Positions 37,386 through 46,451 of a DNA stretch of 64,000 bases are shown in pieces. The position numbers and the translations under genes were made by a program. This DNA is from Clostridium sp. OF03-18AA (GTDB taxonomy: Bacteria > Bacillota > Clostridia > Lachnospirales > Lachnospiraceae). How positions within the stretch are numbered: position 1 is the first letter of the stretch; every line of letters starts with the position of its first letter. The DNA is taken from NCBI RefSeq assembly GCF_003478035.1, contig NZ_QUEP01000012.1, forward strand, positions 1-64,000, read 5' to 3'. The notes beneath the pieces are model-generated. The model had not been told where the DNA came from. It worked only from the letters and a program-made list of their open reading frames with translations, and ran no database searches.

Positions 37386-38123
37386 TTACCGGATTGCCTC
37401 AGAAATTTCTTCCGCATATGCCTTTAACAGGCGGATCCGTTCCTGCATCTCTTCTTCATTTCCGTCTTTCAGCGAAGTAAATGCCAGTGCTGCTGCCGGC
37501 TCCCCGTTGATATCAAAGATCGGACACGCCACGCCCTGGATACCAAGCTGCAGTTCTTCATCGATCACGGAATATCCCTGGGCGCGGATGCGGTCAAGCT
37601 CTGCATTTAACTCCTGCAGCCCTGTTTTTGTATTCGGCGTAGTCTTTGTTCTCGTCTCTTTTTCCAGGATCTCAAGCGCCTGTTTCCTGTCCATATACGC
37701 CATAAACACACGGCCGGCAGAGGTAGAATAAAACGGGATCACATGACCGATCTTCATCATGTACATATTGGAATCGCCGCGTTCACTGCATGCAATGTTC
37801 ATGGCGACGCCGTGCTCCATGATACAGAGGACTACATTCCTGTCAATTTTTTCTGCAAGTTTCTGCATCGATGTCTGTGCTGTCTGTGTGAGTGCACTTC
37901 CCTTTACAACACCTGCCGCAATACCGCAGATTTTATATCCCAGACGATATTTTTTTGTCTGTGCATCCTGAACAACAAGGTGATTTCCTTTCAGACTTGT
38001 GAGTATCCGATGGGTAGAACTTGCCGGGATATTCAGCTGTTCTGCAAGTTCCGTAACGGACAAGCCATCCATGTTCCGGCTCAGGACCTCCAGCGCACTC
38101 AGTGCGCGATCAACTAACTGCAT
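37386..38123 (-). CDS. IclR-family transcriptional regulator
   Basis: 245 residues: N-terminal winged helix (about 1-65; LSVTELAEQLNIPASSTHRILTSL) and C-terminal effector domain (about 75-245; STSAGRVFMAYM, GVACPIFDINGEPAAALAF). The frame starts upstream, but ATG 38123 follows GGAGG by 5 bases. It heads the ABC/nucleoside phosphorylase operon and probably autoregulates through the palindrome at 38357-38375. A truncated paralogue remains at 46151-46435. Confidence 0.9.
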   Translation of the reverse strand: MQLVDRALSALEVLSRNMDGLSVTELAEQLNIPASSTHRILTSLKGNHLVVQDAQTKKYRLGYKICGIAAGVVKGSALTQTAQTSMQKLAEKIDRNVVLCIMEHGVAMNIACSERGDSNMYMMKIGHVIPFYSTSAGRVFMAYMDRKQALEILEKETRTKTTPNTKTGLQELNAELDRIRAQGYSVIDEELQLGIQGVACPIFDINGEPAAALAFTSLKDGNEEEMQERIRLLKAYAEEISEAIR

Positions 38124-38160
38124 AATTGCCTCCACTTGTTGTCGCAGCAGCAGCTAGTAA

Positions 38161-38317
38161 AGCGGACATTCGCAATCCGCTTCGCTACTTGCTCATGAAC
38201 GCAGTCGCTTCGCGATCTGTCAGTGGGAGCTTTCAACTCCCACTGACATAAGCATCCCACTCACCCACCGCTTAGTGCTCCGCGCACTTGAAGCGGGGGA
38301 ATGCTTATCTGCGTTCA
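38161..38317 (-). ncRNA. highly structured multi-helix element in the predicted iclR leader
   Basis: An outer helix TGAACGCAG (38196-38204)/CTGCGTTCA (38309-38317) encloses three nearly abutting helices. They are TCGC/GCGA (38205-38208/38212-38215); GTCAGTGGGAG/CTCCCACTGAC (38219-38229/38237-38247, 11 bp perfect); and ATAAGCAT/ATGCTTAT (38248-38255/38301-38308), which holds an inner CCGCTTAGTGC stem. A fifth hairpin AGCGGA/TCCGCT (38161-38166/38176-38181) follows on the minus strand. Predicted transcription from 38406-38434 would include it. It could be a cis-regulatory RNA or the folded end of an IS200/IS605-type element (omega-RNA-like). Strand as RNA is inferred. Confidence 0.55.
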
Positions 38318-38356
38318 AACAGCTGCCGTATATCATCGCTCGTCATTTGTTTTGTT

Positions 38357-38375
38357 CATTCCGTATATCGGAATG
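38357..38375. promoter_or_regulatory. IclR-type operator palindrome
   Basis: CATTCCG-TATAT-CGGAATG is a perfect 7-bp inverted repeat with a third half-site TATTCCGTA at 38378-38386. It lies just downstream of the -10 box of the iclR promoter. Confidence 0.65.
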
Positions 38376-38405
38376 GTATTCCGTAAACTGAAATTAGTTT
38401 TATCT

Positions 38406-38434
38406 ATTTTAACATTTTCCGCACTTCAATGCAA
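38406..38434 (-). promoter_or_regulatory. promoter of the iclR operon
   Basis: Minus strand TTGCAT (38434-38429), 17-bp spacer, TAAAAT (38411-38406). The leader to the iclR ATG would be about 275 bases. The stretch 38435-38550 shows nothing else. Confidence 0.6.
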
Positions 38435-38550
38435 TGTCAAGTGACTTTTCCTCCCATCTTTGGCATACACTACAATTTCATGGGACAATTTTTGTATATT
38501 TTTGACGATTTTAATTCCGCTTAATGGAATATATATTTTTTAGTACAGAA

Positions 38551-38595
38551 AAAGCGACAGAATTCCCGGAGTTTTTTCGTTCATTCTGTCGCTTT
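38551..38595 (-). terminator. terminator of the add operon
   Basis: AAAGCGACAGAAT (38551-38563) pairs with ATTCTGTCGCTTT (38583-38595). The minus strand continues with a T run. Confidence 0.85.
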
Positions 38596-38612
38596 CCTGT
38601 ATCTTATTCCTT

Positions 38613-39563
38613 TTATTTCAGGAATCTTGCCTCCCAGGCATATTCCTGCATCTTTTCGATCTCCTCGTCGCTGAATCCGAGCTGTTCCTTTAAGACTTCC
38701 TTCTCTTTCTGAAGTGTCGTTCTGGAACATGTCCGGTTATCAGAGTTTACTGTCACATGGACTCCCTCATCGAGAAGCTTGTGGATCGGATGCATCTCGA
38801 TCGCCGGGACAACTTTTGTGTGGTAATTGCTCGTCACACATACCTCAAGTGTCACATTCTCGTCGATCAGTCTCCGGATCAGTTCCGGATCATTGATCGC
38901 CGCAACTCCATGTCCGATGCGCTTTGTCCCGAAGGAAAGCGCTGTCTTCATGCTATCCGGTCCAGCAGCCTCTCCTGCATGGATCGTCATCGGGATTCCG
39001 TATTCACGGACTTTCGCAAAGACAGGTGCAAAGTTTTCCGTCGGGAACAGGCCTTCCGCGCCGGCAATGTCAACCGCGCACACGACCGGTCCAAGATACT
39101 TTTTCGCTGTCTCCACCGTCTGCATGTTCAACGCTTCATTGTCTGCTCCGCGCATGCAGCAGAGGATCAGTCCGACACGGATCTCCGGATAGGCCTTCAT
39201 GCCGCGCTCCGCACCGCGGATCGCTGCCTCGACAACTTCATCCTGCGTCAGACCGCCATTTACGGAAAGCTGCGGTGCAAAGCGGATCTCCGCATAATCC
39301 ACACCTTCCTTTGCAAGATCTTCCACAAGCTCATAAGTCACACGCTCGATCGCGTCTGCTCTCTGAAGGACAAGAAGCGGAAGATCAAAGCGCTCCAGAT
39401 ATTCCTCCAGTGTCCTGCAGTCTTCCGGCACTTCCATTTTATACTTTACTTCTTCCGCGCTCTCCGCAGGAAGCCTGATCCCCTGTTCTTTCGCAAGCTC
39501 CCAGACTGTCTCCGGGCGGAGTGAGCCGTCCAGATGTAGGTGAAGTTCTGTTACATGACCCAT
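38613..39563 (-). CDS. add: adenosine deaminase
   Basis: Zinc hydrolase converting adenosine to inosine, 316 residues. H8 and H10 (ELHLHLDG) and the IHAGEAAG block supply zinc and catalytic residues; RIGHGVAA and VTVNSDNRTCSRT follow. The SDN variant of the usual DD pair occurs in many Gram-positive enzymes, so activity is expected. Last gene of the nucleoside ABC operon, matching import of adenosine. Confidence 0.93.
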   Translation of the reverse strand: MGHVTELHLHLDGSLRPETVWELAKEQGIRLPAESAEEVKYKMEVPEDCRTLEEYLERFDLPLLVLQRADAIERVTYELVEDLAKEGVDYAEIRFAPQLSVNGGLTQDEVVEAAIRGAERGMKAYPEIRVGLILCCMRGADNEALNMQTVETAKKYLGPVVCAVDIAGAEGLFPTENFAPVFAKVREYGIPMTIHAGEAAGPDSMKTALSFGTKRIGHGVAAINDPELIRRLIDENVTLEVCVTSNYHTKVVPAIEMHPIHKLLDEGVHVTVNSDNRTCSRTTLQKEKEVLKEQLGFSDEEIEKMQEYAWEARFLK

Positions 39564-39633
39564 AGATTCATTCTCCTTTCTGTCTTCTAAAAACAGCTCC
39601 CGTTCCCAGGAGCTGTTTCCTCTCCGGCCGGGA

Positions 39634-40584
39634 TCACTTCCCAGCCGCAGCTTTCATCTGTTTCTTTTTCTTGTTATGTTCTACCATCGCGCAGTAGATC
39701 GTGTAGGCAATGATGATGATGAGATAAGGCATCATCTGGATAAACTGAAGCGGAATGGAAGAATTCTGCAGATAGTTCGCAAGGCTCTGGCAGAATCCGA
39801 ACAGCAGGGATGCAAGCATTCCGATCACTGCATTTCCCGCCGCGATCGCCTGCGTCGCCAGTGCGATATAACCGCGTCCGGCAGTCATTCCGGATGAGAA
39901 AAGTCCTACATATCCCATGGACAGGAAGGCGCCCGCCATACCTGTCAGGATCCCGCTCAGGCAGAGTGCGATATATTTGATCCGCTTTACCGGAATGCCG
40001 ACTGATTCCGCCGCATCCGGAGATTCCCCGACCGCACGGATATGCATACCGAGTCTTGTGTACTTAAACATATACCATACAACTGCCACTAAAACAAGTG
40101 CTGTGTATGTCAGGACATGATGTCCGGAAAGGACAGCACCGATCACCGGGATGTCTTTTACGACCGGGATCGTTAAACTCGGAAGTTTTAAAGATTCCAG
40201 GGATGTGGATGCGCCTTTTTCCCCCGTGATCAGATAGAGGACGAAGATCGTTCCTCCTGATGCAAACGTGTTTAATGCGATACCGGAAATGACCGCATTG
40301 GAGTTTAATTTCAGGATAAAGTAGGCGAGAATGTTGCTGACAACAAATCCTGCAAATACCGCCCCCAGGAATCCGATCCATGCGCTGTGGGAAAAGGCGC
40401 TGACGACAACGCCGACAAACGCGGAGATCAGCATCGTTCCTTCCAGTGCGATATTGCTTGTCCCCGATCTGGACGAGATCATCGCGCCAAGTGTTGTTAA
40501 GAGCACCGGCGTCGCGCTTCGGAACATCGCGAAGTAGAACTCCGGGAGACTTAATGTTTTTAAAATTTCCTGTAAAAGATTCAT
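39634..40584 (-). CDS. BMP-family nucleoside ABC permease (NupQ-like)
   Basis: 316-residue membrane permease, branched-chain/ribose-type fold. The conserved loop GAMISSRSGTSNIALEGTMLISAF matches the shorter permease of nucleoside uptake systems (B. subtilis NupQ/YufQ type). Starts 3 bases after the NupP-like gene. Confidence 0.88.
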   Translation of the reverse strand: MNLLQEILKTLSLPEFYFAMFRSATPVLLTTLGAMISSRSGTSNIALEGTMLISAFVGVVVSAFSHSAWIGFLGAVFAGFVVSNILAYFILKLNSNAVISGIALNTFASGGTIFVLYLITGEKGASTSLESLKLPSLTIPVVKDIPVIGAVLSGHHVLTYTALVLVAVVWYMFKYTRLGMHIRAVGESPDAAESVGIPVKRIKYIALCLSGILTGMAGAFLSMGYVGLFSSGMTAGRGYIALATQAIAAGNAVIGMLASLLFGFCQSLANYLQNSSIPLQFIQMMPYLIIIIAYTIYCAMVEHNKKKKQMKAAAGK

Positions 40585-40587
40585 CTG

Positions 40588-41634
40588 TTACGCCTCCCCT
40601 TTCAGTGCTTTTTTCGCTTCTTCGCGCTGTTTCCATCCCGCCATGAACCGCTCTGCCGTTACAAACAGGATCAGAACGGCCTGGATGATCGAAACGAGCT
40701 CATTCTGTACATCAGAGCGGCGTGACATGAGGTCCGCACCGACACGGATGTATGCCAGGAAAAACGCGGCAAACGGGACCATTTTCGGATTGTTGCCGGA
40801 CAGGATCGCGATGATGACACCGTCCCATGCGTAAGACGGGGAATCCTGCCAGTTGAAACGCTGGTACATTCCCATCTGCTCCACGGCACCGCCGAGACCG
40901 GCAACAGCACCTGCAATGATCTGGGTCATGATGATGACACGGCTTGTCCTGATCCCGGAATATTTTGCGAATTCCGGATTGCTTCCGGAGATGCGCACTT
41001 CATATCCGAATTTCGTCTTGTATACAAGAATGTATAAGGCGATCACGGCCGCGATCGCGATCAGGTATCCAACATGGAAATTTGTCCCCGGGATCAGCTT
41101 TCCGAGTGCTGCCGTCGCCTGATATTTCTTTGATGCAAAGGTTCCCGCCTCGCGGTCTGCCAGGAATTTTGTCACATTGTAAATCCCGAGATAGAAGAAT
41201 ACATAGTTGAACATCAGGGAAGTTACAAGTTCATTTGTGTGGAAATACACTTTCAAAAGAGCCGGGATGCTGCCGATCACTCCACCGACTGCCGCTGCCG
41301 CGATCATGATGACGATCGGGTGGACTGCAAACGGAAGAGATGTTTTGATGGCAAGCGCCGCGGTCACGACCGCGCCTGTATACAGACATGCATCCGCGAT
41401 CATCGAGAAGTTTCCGGACTTAAAGACAAGTCCCAGCGCAAGTCCTGTAAAGATCAGCGGCACACTGCTCGCAAATACTTCAAAAAAGTGACGTTTCGAC
41501 TGCAGCGGTCCCAAAAACAGGTTGTAGATCGCTGTCACCGGTTCTTCACTGACTGCGAAGATGACTGCCACAGACAGGGCAATGGCGATCCCGAATGCAC
41601 AGAGCAGTCTTACGATGGTAAATTTCTTATTCAC
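40588..41634 (-). CDS. BMP-family nucleoside ABC permease (NupP-like)
   Basis: 348-residue membrane protein with the family features IFTGLALGLVFKSGNFSMIADACLYTGAV and the GGAVEQMGMYQRFNW loop. The start is GTG 41634, eight bases after CGGAGG, overlapping the ATPase stop by 8 bases; a GTG at 41643 is too close to the ribosome site. Confidence 0.86.
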   Translation of the reverse strand: MNKKFTIVRLLCAFGIAIALSVAVIFAVSEEPVTAIYNLFLGPLQSKRHFFEVFASSVPLIFTGLALGLVFKSGNFSMIADACLYTGAVVTAALAIKTSLPFAVHPIVIMIAAAAVGGVIGSIPALLKVYFHTNELVTSLMFNYVFFYLGIYNVTKFLADREAGTFASKKYQATAALGKLIPGTNFHVGYLIAIAAVIALYILVYKTKFGYEVRISGSNPEFAKYSGIRTSRVIIMTQIIAGAVAGLGGAVEQMGMYQRFNWQDSPSYAWDGVIIAILSGNNPKMVPFAAFFLAYIRVGADLMSRRSDVQNELVSIIQAVLILFVTAERFMAGWKQREEAKKALKGEA

Positions 41635-43183
41635 AGCAGGCACCTCCGATCTGCTCTTTGGAATCTTCTTTTACACCGAGCATGTAAAGACCAAGCTCGT
41701 TCTCCGATGTCTTCTTCACATCCGCGATATGTCCGACGATCCGGCCTTCATGCATGACGAGGATCGTGTCGCTCAGGGAAAGGATCTCGCTCAGATCCGC
41801 GGAGACGAGCAGGATCGCTTTCTTTCTGCTTCTCATGTCAACGATCTTTTTCCGGATGAACTCGATCGCACCGACATCGATTCCGCGCGTCGGCTGGTTC
41901 ATGATCAGGAGATCCGGTTCATAGTCAAACTCACGGCCAACAACGACCTTCTGGACATTACCACCGGAAAGTTCCGCGATGGACTGTTTGGAATTATCGT
42001 ATTTTACGAGGAATTCCTTTAAGATCCTGTTTGTAAACTCGCTGATTTTTTTGCTGTCGAGAAGTCCGTGTGTTTTTAATTTATCCGTATAGTAAACCTT
42101 TGAGATCGTGTTGTCCTCCAGGGAAAGTTTCGGAGCCGTTCCGAATTTCATACGGTCTTCTGAGACATGGGAGATTCCTGCTTCCTGACGGGCGAGTACC
42201 GGAGCATTGGAAATATCCTTTCCATTCATCGTGATCGTTCCCTGCTGCTGCTTTAAGGTTCCGACGATCGCCTCAACGAGCTCCGACTGTCCGTTTCCAT
42301 CAATACCGGCAATTCCGAGGATCTGACCCTCTTTGATGGAAAACGAGACATGATCCAGTCTCGTCTTTCCGAACTGGTCCACATAGACAAGATCTTTTAC
42401 TGAAAAGACGGTTTTTCCAAACTCCATCTCCTCTTTTTCAATATCCAGGCTGACATCACGGCCGACCATCAGGCGGGAGATCTCCCTCTCATCAAGATCT
42501 GAGATCTCATACGTTCCCATGGTCTTTCCGTCCCTGAGGATCGTCATGCGGTTGCAGAGTGCCTTGACTTCATTTAGTTTGTGTGAGATGAAGATGATCG
42601 TGTGGCCATGTTCTCTTAAAAGTTTTAACTGTTCAAACAGTTCCTCTGTTTCCTGCGGTGTCAGCACGGCTGTCGGCTCATCCAGGATCAGGATATGCGC
42701 GCCCCGGTAGAGTGCCTTTAAGATCTCAAGTTTCTGGCGCATGGCAAGAGAAATGTCTTCGACCTTTTCTTTTGCCTCTACCTTCAGATTGTATTTGTCG
42801 GAAAGTTCTGTCGTGATCCGCACTGCTTCTTTCCTGTCTACTTTCAGTGCGGTTCCCGGCTCTGCACCGAGGATCAGGTTCTCCGCCACAGTCATGGACG
42901 GGACCTGCATAAAGTGCTGGTGTACCATGCCGAGTCCGGCCGCGATCGCATCGCTGGATGAAGAGAAGTGTACTTCTTTTCCATCCACAAAGATCTGGCC
43001 TTCCGTCGGTGCCAGCATACCAAACAGCATTTTCATCAAAGTTGACTTTCCTGCACCGTTCTCTCCGACCAGCGCATGGATCTCACCTTTTTTGATCTGC
43101 AGATTGACATTATGGTTTGCCACAACGCCGCCCGGGTATACTTTTGTGATATTCCGGGCCTCTAAAATGATCTCCTGCTCCAT
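41627..43183 (-). CDS. nucleoside ABC transporter ATPase, double NBD (NupO-like)
   Basis: 518 residues with two ABC domains, as in sugar/nucleoside importers. The first is complete (GENGAGKST, LSLAMRQKLEILKAL, LDEPTAVL). The second has the degenerate Walker A GIDGNGQSE and the signature LSGGNVQKVVVGREF, typical of RbsA/NupO proteins. Placed between the BMP lipoprotein and two permeases. Confidence 0.92.
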   Translation of the reverse strand: MEQEIILEARNITKVYPGGVVANHNVNLQIKKGEIHALVGENGAGKSTLMKMLFGMLAPTEGQIFVDGKEVHFSSSSDAIAAGLGMVHQHFMQVPSMTVAENLILGAEPGTALKVDRKEAVRITTELSDKYNLKVEAKEKVEDISLAMRQKLEILKALYRGAHILILDEPTAVLTPQETEELFEQLKLLREHGHTIIFISHKLNEVKALCNRMTILRDGKTMGTYEISDLDEREISRLMVGRDVSLDIEKEEMEFGKTVFSVKDLVYVDQFGKTRLDHVSFSIKEGQILGIAGIDGNGQSELVEAIVGTLKQQQGTITMNGKDISNAPVLARQEAGISHVSEDRMKFGTAPKLSLEDNTISKVYYTDKLKTHGLLDSKKISEFTNRILKEFLVKYDNSKQSIAELSGGNVQKVVVGREFDYEPDLLIMNQPTRGIDVGAIEFIRKKIVDMRSRKKAILLVSADLSEILSLSDTILVMHEGRIVGHIADVKKTSENELGLYMLGVKEDSKEQIGGACCE

Positions 43184-43264
43184 TCATTCTCCTCCAGGTA
43201 AAGCTCTTATCCGCCTGTATGTTCCGGCAGTCGTCCCCACCGTTATGCATGATGATAAAAAGCA

Positions 43265-43375
43265 ACATCTCCTGCGATCCGCGGACAGGGAAAGCGCCGG
43301 GCGGTCTGCTCCGGGATGACCCCGGGAACAGTATTTTCCGCCTGCTGCTTCATTTCTGCCTGATACAGGAGATGT
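43265..43375 (-). other. structured intercistronic region after the BMP lipoprotein gene
   Basis: ACATCTCCTG (43265-43274) pairs with CAGGAGATGT (43366-43375), enclosing a CCGGG/CCCGG hairpin near 43317-43333. It sits in the 229-base gap between the receptor and ATPase genes and may stabilise the receptor message. Confidence 0.4.
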
Positions 43376-43412
43376 GAACTAAACTATGGGTGCATGTCTC
43401 AGCTGTTTTCCT

Positions 43413-44585
43413 TTACTGTGCTCCGTTGATGATGCCTTTTAAGGTTGCCTCATCCATGCCGTAAGCGGAATCAACCTTGACCTCGCCGGAAAGCAGTTTC
43501 TCTTTTGCGTCCTCGACTGCCTTCTTTGCATCGTCAGATACAACAGACTGATAGATATCATTGTCAGCAAGACCTACAACGCCGTCCTCGATACCAAGGG
43601 TCTGATATTCACCATACGGAAGTGTTCCATCAACTGCCTTCTCAACTGCATTGTAGATGCTGTCGCCAACGCCCTTGATCGCGGAAGAGATGATGAAGTT
43701 TGCCTCGTCCTTGCCCTCGTAAGCAAGTGCCTGGTCGGAGTCAACACCGATGCAGTACTTCTTGCTTTCTGCAGCTGCCTCGATAACACCTACGGATGCC
43801 GGACCTGCTGCTACGAATACAACGTCAGCGCCGTTGGAGTACTGAGTGATCGCAAGCTCTTTTGCTGTTGCGGAGTCAACATAAGAACCAACGTAGGAAA
43901 CAAGTACCTTCACATCCGGATCTACGAACTGAGCGCCCTCGATGAAGCCGACTGCAGAGTCGTTGATAACAGCTGCTGTATCCTTTGCACCTACGAAACC
44001 GATCACGTTGTCTTCGTTTGCGTATTCCATATCGGACTTTGTCGCACTTGCTGCAAGAACACCTGCAAGGAATGCGCCCTCGTTCTGCTTGTAGCTCATG
44101 GAGTATACGTTGCTTAAGTCGCCGATGGTGTAGTCAACATCTGTATCAAAGATGATGAACTTCTTCTCCGGGAACTCCTGAGCAACCTTCTCTGTGATCT
44201 CCTTCATATCCCAGAGACCTGTGATGATAAGGTCTGCATCGGACTCACAAGCGTCTAACATGGAACCTTCAAACTTTGTCTTGTCGCTGCCCATCTCGAC
44301 CATGTTTACTTCAACCTTGTCGCCAAGCTCAGCCTCAAGCTTTTCCATGCCGGCCTGCGCGGAATCATTGAATGCCTTATCGCCGAAAGAACCGGTAACA
44401 AGAAGTGTCACTTTTAACTTCTCACCGTTTGTCTCTGCCTTTGCTGCCTCCGCAGTTGTTTCAGCAGCTGCAGTTGTCTCTCCTGCTGCGGCTGTTGTCT
44501 CAGTCTTGCTCTCGCTCGCGCATCCGAACAGCATGGAAGCTGCCAGTGCCATAGCCAGTGTGCTGCATACGATTTTCTTTCTCAT
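43413..44585 (-). CDS. BMP-family nucleoside-binding lipoprotein (NupN-like)
   Basis: 390 residues. Lipobox MLFGC gives Cys22, then an Ala/Thr/Glu linker (about 27-57). The mature domain starts KVTLLVTGSFGDKAFNDSAQAGMEKLE, diagnostic of the BMP/Med family; IIFDTDVDY and VVFVAAGPASVGVIEAA follow. Starts 3 bases after the amidohydrolase stop. Confidence 0.92.
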   Translation of the reverse strand: MRKKIVCSTLAMALAASMLFGCASESKTETTAAAGETTAAAETTAEAAKAETNGEKLKVTLLVTGSFGDKAFNDSAQAGMEKLEAELGDKVEVNMVEMGSDKTKFEGSMLDACESDADLIITGLWDMKEITEKVAQEFPEKKFIIFDTDVDYTIGDLSNVYSMSYKQNEGAFLAGVLAASATKSDMEYANEDNVIGFVGAKDTAAVINDSAVGFIEGAQFVDPDVKVLVSYVGSYVDSATAKELAITQYSNGADVVFVAAGPASVGVIEAAAESKKYCIGVDSDQALAYEGKDEANFIISSAIKGVGDSIYNAVEKAVDGTLPYGEYQTLGIEDGVVGLADNDIYQSVVSDDAKKAVEDAKEKLLSGEVKVDSAYGMDEATLKGIINGAQ

Positions 44586-44587
44586 AA

Positions 44588-45904
44588 TTAGTTGTTCTCC
44601 TTTTCGTAAAACGTTGATTTATTCAAACTGTCCAGGGTCTCCAGATAGTTCTCCTTGTTCATTACCGGCTGGAATGCCTCTTTGATCTTCCATGCAGAAG
44701 CACCGCCGTCAGACAGCAGGTCGATCACGGTGTCCGCAAAATAATGTGCCGGAACACAATATGCCTGTTCAGGATCCACCGTCTTAAAATCTTTTCCGTG
44801 GATGCTGCCTTCAAATCCGGCAACTCCGATCTCGACGATCGGCCACATCAGTGACAGATCTCCCATATCACCGGAAGCAAATCCGTGGGTTCCCTGGGCG
44901 ATCATGCTCTCATCGATGTAATCCAGAATATGTTTTTTCACAAGCGCTGTCAGGTTCTCGTCCTGATGAAGCGGGAAGTATCCCGGAGTATCCTGGATCT
45001 CCAGATCACAGTTGATCGCAAGTGCACCTGCGCGGATCGCACGCGTTACTTTCGCGTTCGTCTCGAAGATCGCCGGAACGGTTTTCGCCCGGACATACAT
45101 TTCCAGCTGCGTTCTTGCCGGGATCGTGTTGACGGACTGTCCGCCTTCCGGAACGAAGAAATGGACACGGATCGCATCATCAGCGCGGAATGTCTCGCGC
45201 AGGAAGTTGATTCCGGTCATTGCGAGATTGACTGCATTTAATGCATTTACACCACCTTCCGGATTTGCGCCCGCATGCGCCGCCTTTCCAGTAAAGATCG
45301 CGCGTTTCATGATGAAACCGTTTAAGCTGGAGCCGATCTCCGCATGATATTTTGTCATGTCGATCCCCATTGCATGGCAGGAAAGCATGAGATCCACATC
45401 GTCGAACACGCCTGTGGCGATCATTTCCTGTTTTCCTGATGGGTGGGAGATCTTTCCCTCTCTGATCAGCTCTTTCCGGTAATCCATATCGCAGAATTCT
45501 TCTGCCGGCGTTACAAGAAGTGTAACCTTGCCACAGAGATCTTTCAACATCCCTGATTCTTTGATCGCCAGGAATAAACTCATCATGACGCCGAGCTGAC
45601 CGTAATGACCGCATGTGTGGGCGGCATAGCTGTCCTCGCTGGCATACGGATGTCCGAAAGTCGGAACTGCGTCAAATTCCGTGATCAGACCGATATTCGG
45701 ACCCGGTTTTCCCGAATCCAGCACAGCGCGGATTCCCGTGTAAGCAACATCCTCATGCGGGATCCCTGCTTTATCCAGAGCCTCGATCGTTTTTTCTCTC
45801 GTTCTGAATTCCTTGAATCCAAGTTCCGGATGGCGGTAAATGTCCTCACTCATCGCGATGATCTCCGGAAGGATCCGGTCTAATGTTTCATGAACCTGTT
45901 TCAT
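44588..45904 (-). CDS. M20-family amidohydrolase
   Basis: 438-residue metal-dependent amidase/carboxypeptidase of the M20D (AbgB/hippurate hydrolase) type. HPELGFKEFRT at the N-terminus, AHTCGHYGQLGV and TPAEEF carry the metal ligands and catalytic Glu; the dimerisation insert begins KAAHAGANPEGGVNALNAV. First gene of an operon with nucleoside transport and adenosine deaminase, so its substrate could be an amide or N-acyl compound coming in with purines; this is inference. The GGAGG site is 12 bases from the ATG, longer than usual. Confidence 0.85.
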   Translation of the reverse strand: MKQVHETLDRILPEIIAMSEDIYRHPELGFKEFRTREKTIEALDKAGIPHEDVAYTGIRAVLDSGKPGPNIGLITEFDAVPTFGHPYASEDSYAAHTCGHYGQLGVMMSLFLAIKESGMLKDLCGKVTLLVTPAEEFCDMDYRKELIREGKISHPSGKQEMIATGVFDDVDLMLSCHAMGIDMTKYHAEIGSSLNGFIMKRAIFTGKAAHAGANPEGGVNALNAVNLAMTGINFLRETFRADDAIRVHFFVPEGGQSVNTIPARTQLEMYVRAKTVPAIFETNAKVTRAIRAGALAINCDLEIQDTPGYFPLHQDENLTALVKKHILDYIDESMIAQGTHGFASGDMGDLSLMWPIVEIGVAGFEGSIHGKDFKTVDPEQAYCVPAHYFADTVIDLLSDGGASAWKIKEAFQPVMNKENYLETLDSLNKSTFYEKENN

Positions 45905-45999
45905 GGTCTTTTGTTTCCTCCTTCACTACACTTGCGGGATCTGCCCATCGACTGTCCCTTCCCGGACCAGTGCTCTGTTTTGTGTCTGCGGACCCCTCT

Positions 46000-46064
46000 G
46001 ATCATTCATGATCTACTGGTATAGTGCAGAACTTATCATACATAGTTTTATAGGTAAATGTCAA
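46000..46064 (-). promoter_or_regulatory. promoter and palindrome of the amidohydrolase-nucleoside ABC-add operon
   Basis: Minus strand TTGACA (46064-46059), 18-bp spacer, TATGAT (46040-46035). GATCATTCATGATC (46000-46013), a 6-bp inverted repeat, lies shortly after the expected start. Confidence 0.65.
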
Positions 46065-46150
46065 GAATATTTCTTTTCCTGGTAAATAAAAAGCAGGCTG
46101 CCGCACATTTCATGCAGCAGCCCACTTGCCAACTGTATTCTCCGGTCTTT

Positions 46151-46435
46151 TTATCTCTGTCGCACTGACTTGGAGATCTGTTCCGCAAATTGTCGTAAAA
46201 GACAGATCCTTCTGACCAGTTCTCTCGTATTTCCATCTTTGATCGACACAAATGTCAGCGCTGCCATGATATCACCATAAAAATCAAAGATCGGGCATGC
46301 CGCTTCCTGCTTGTAGCTCTGCTCTTCGCAGTCAACGAGCGTATATCCCTGCCGGCGGATATGTTCCATCTCCTTCATATCCGGCTCCATATACTGATAA
46401 GCGCGGTCATGAAACCAGCGTGTTTTCTATCAGTT
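46151..46435 (-). pseudogene. C-terminal remnant of an IclR-family regulator
   Basis: About 94 codons encode only the end of an IclR effector domain (IRRQGYTLVD, AACPIFDFYGDIMAALTFVSIKDGN). They align well with the last third of the regulator at 37386-38123. The DNA-binding part is missing: the frame is closed by TAG at about 46436, and the dctM stop lies 16 bases further on. No ribosome site. Probably a deletion joined the end of the TRAP operon to this remnant. Confidence 0.75.
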
Positions 46436-46451
46436 TTTATGATTTCTGCGC

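Noticed and set aside
38757..39524. 255-codon plus-strand open frame
   Set aside because: Antisense to adenosine deaminase, whose active-site motifs are all in the other strand.
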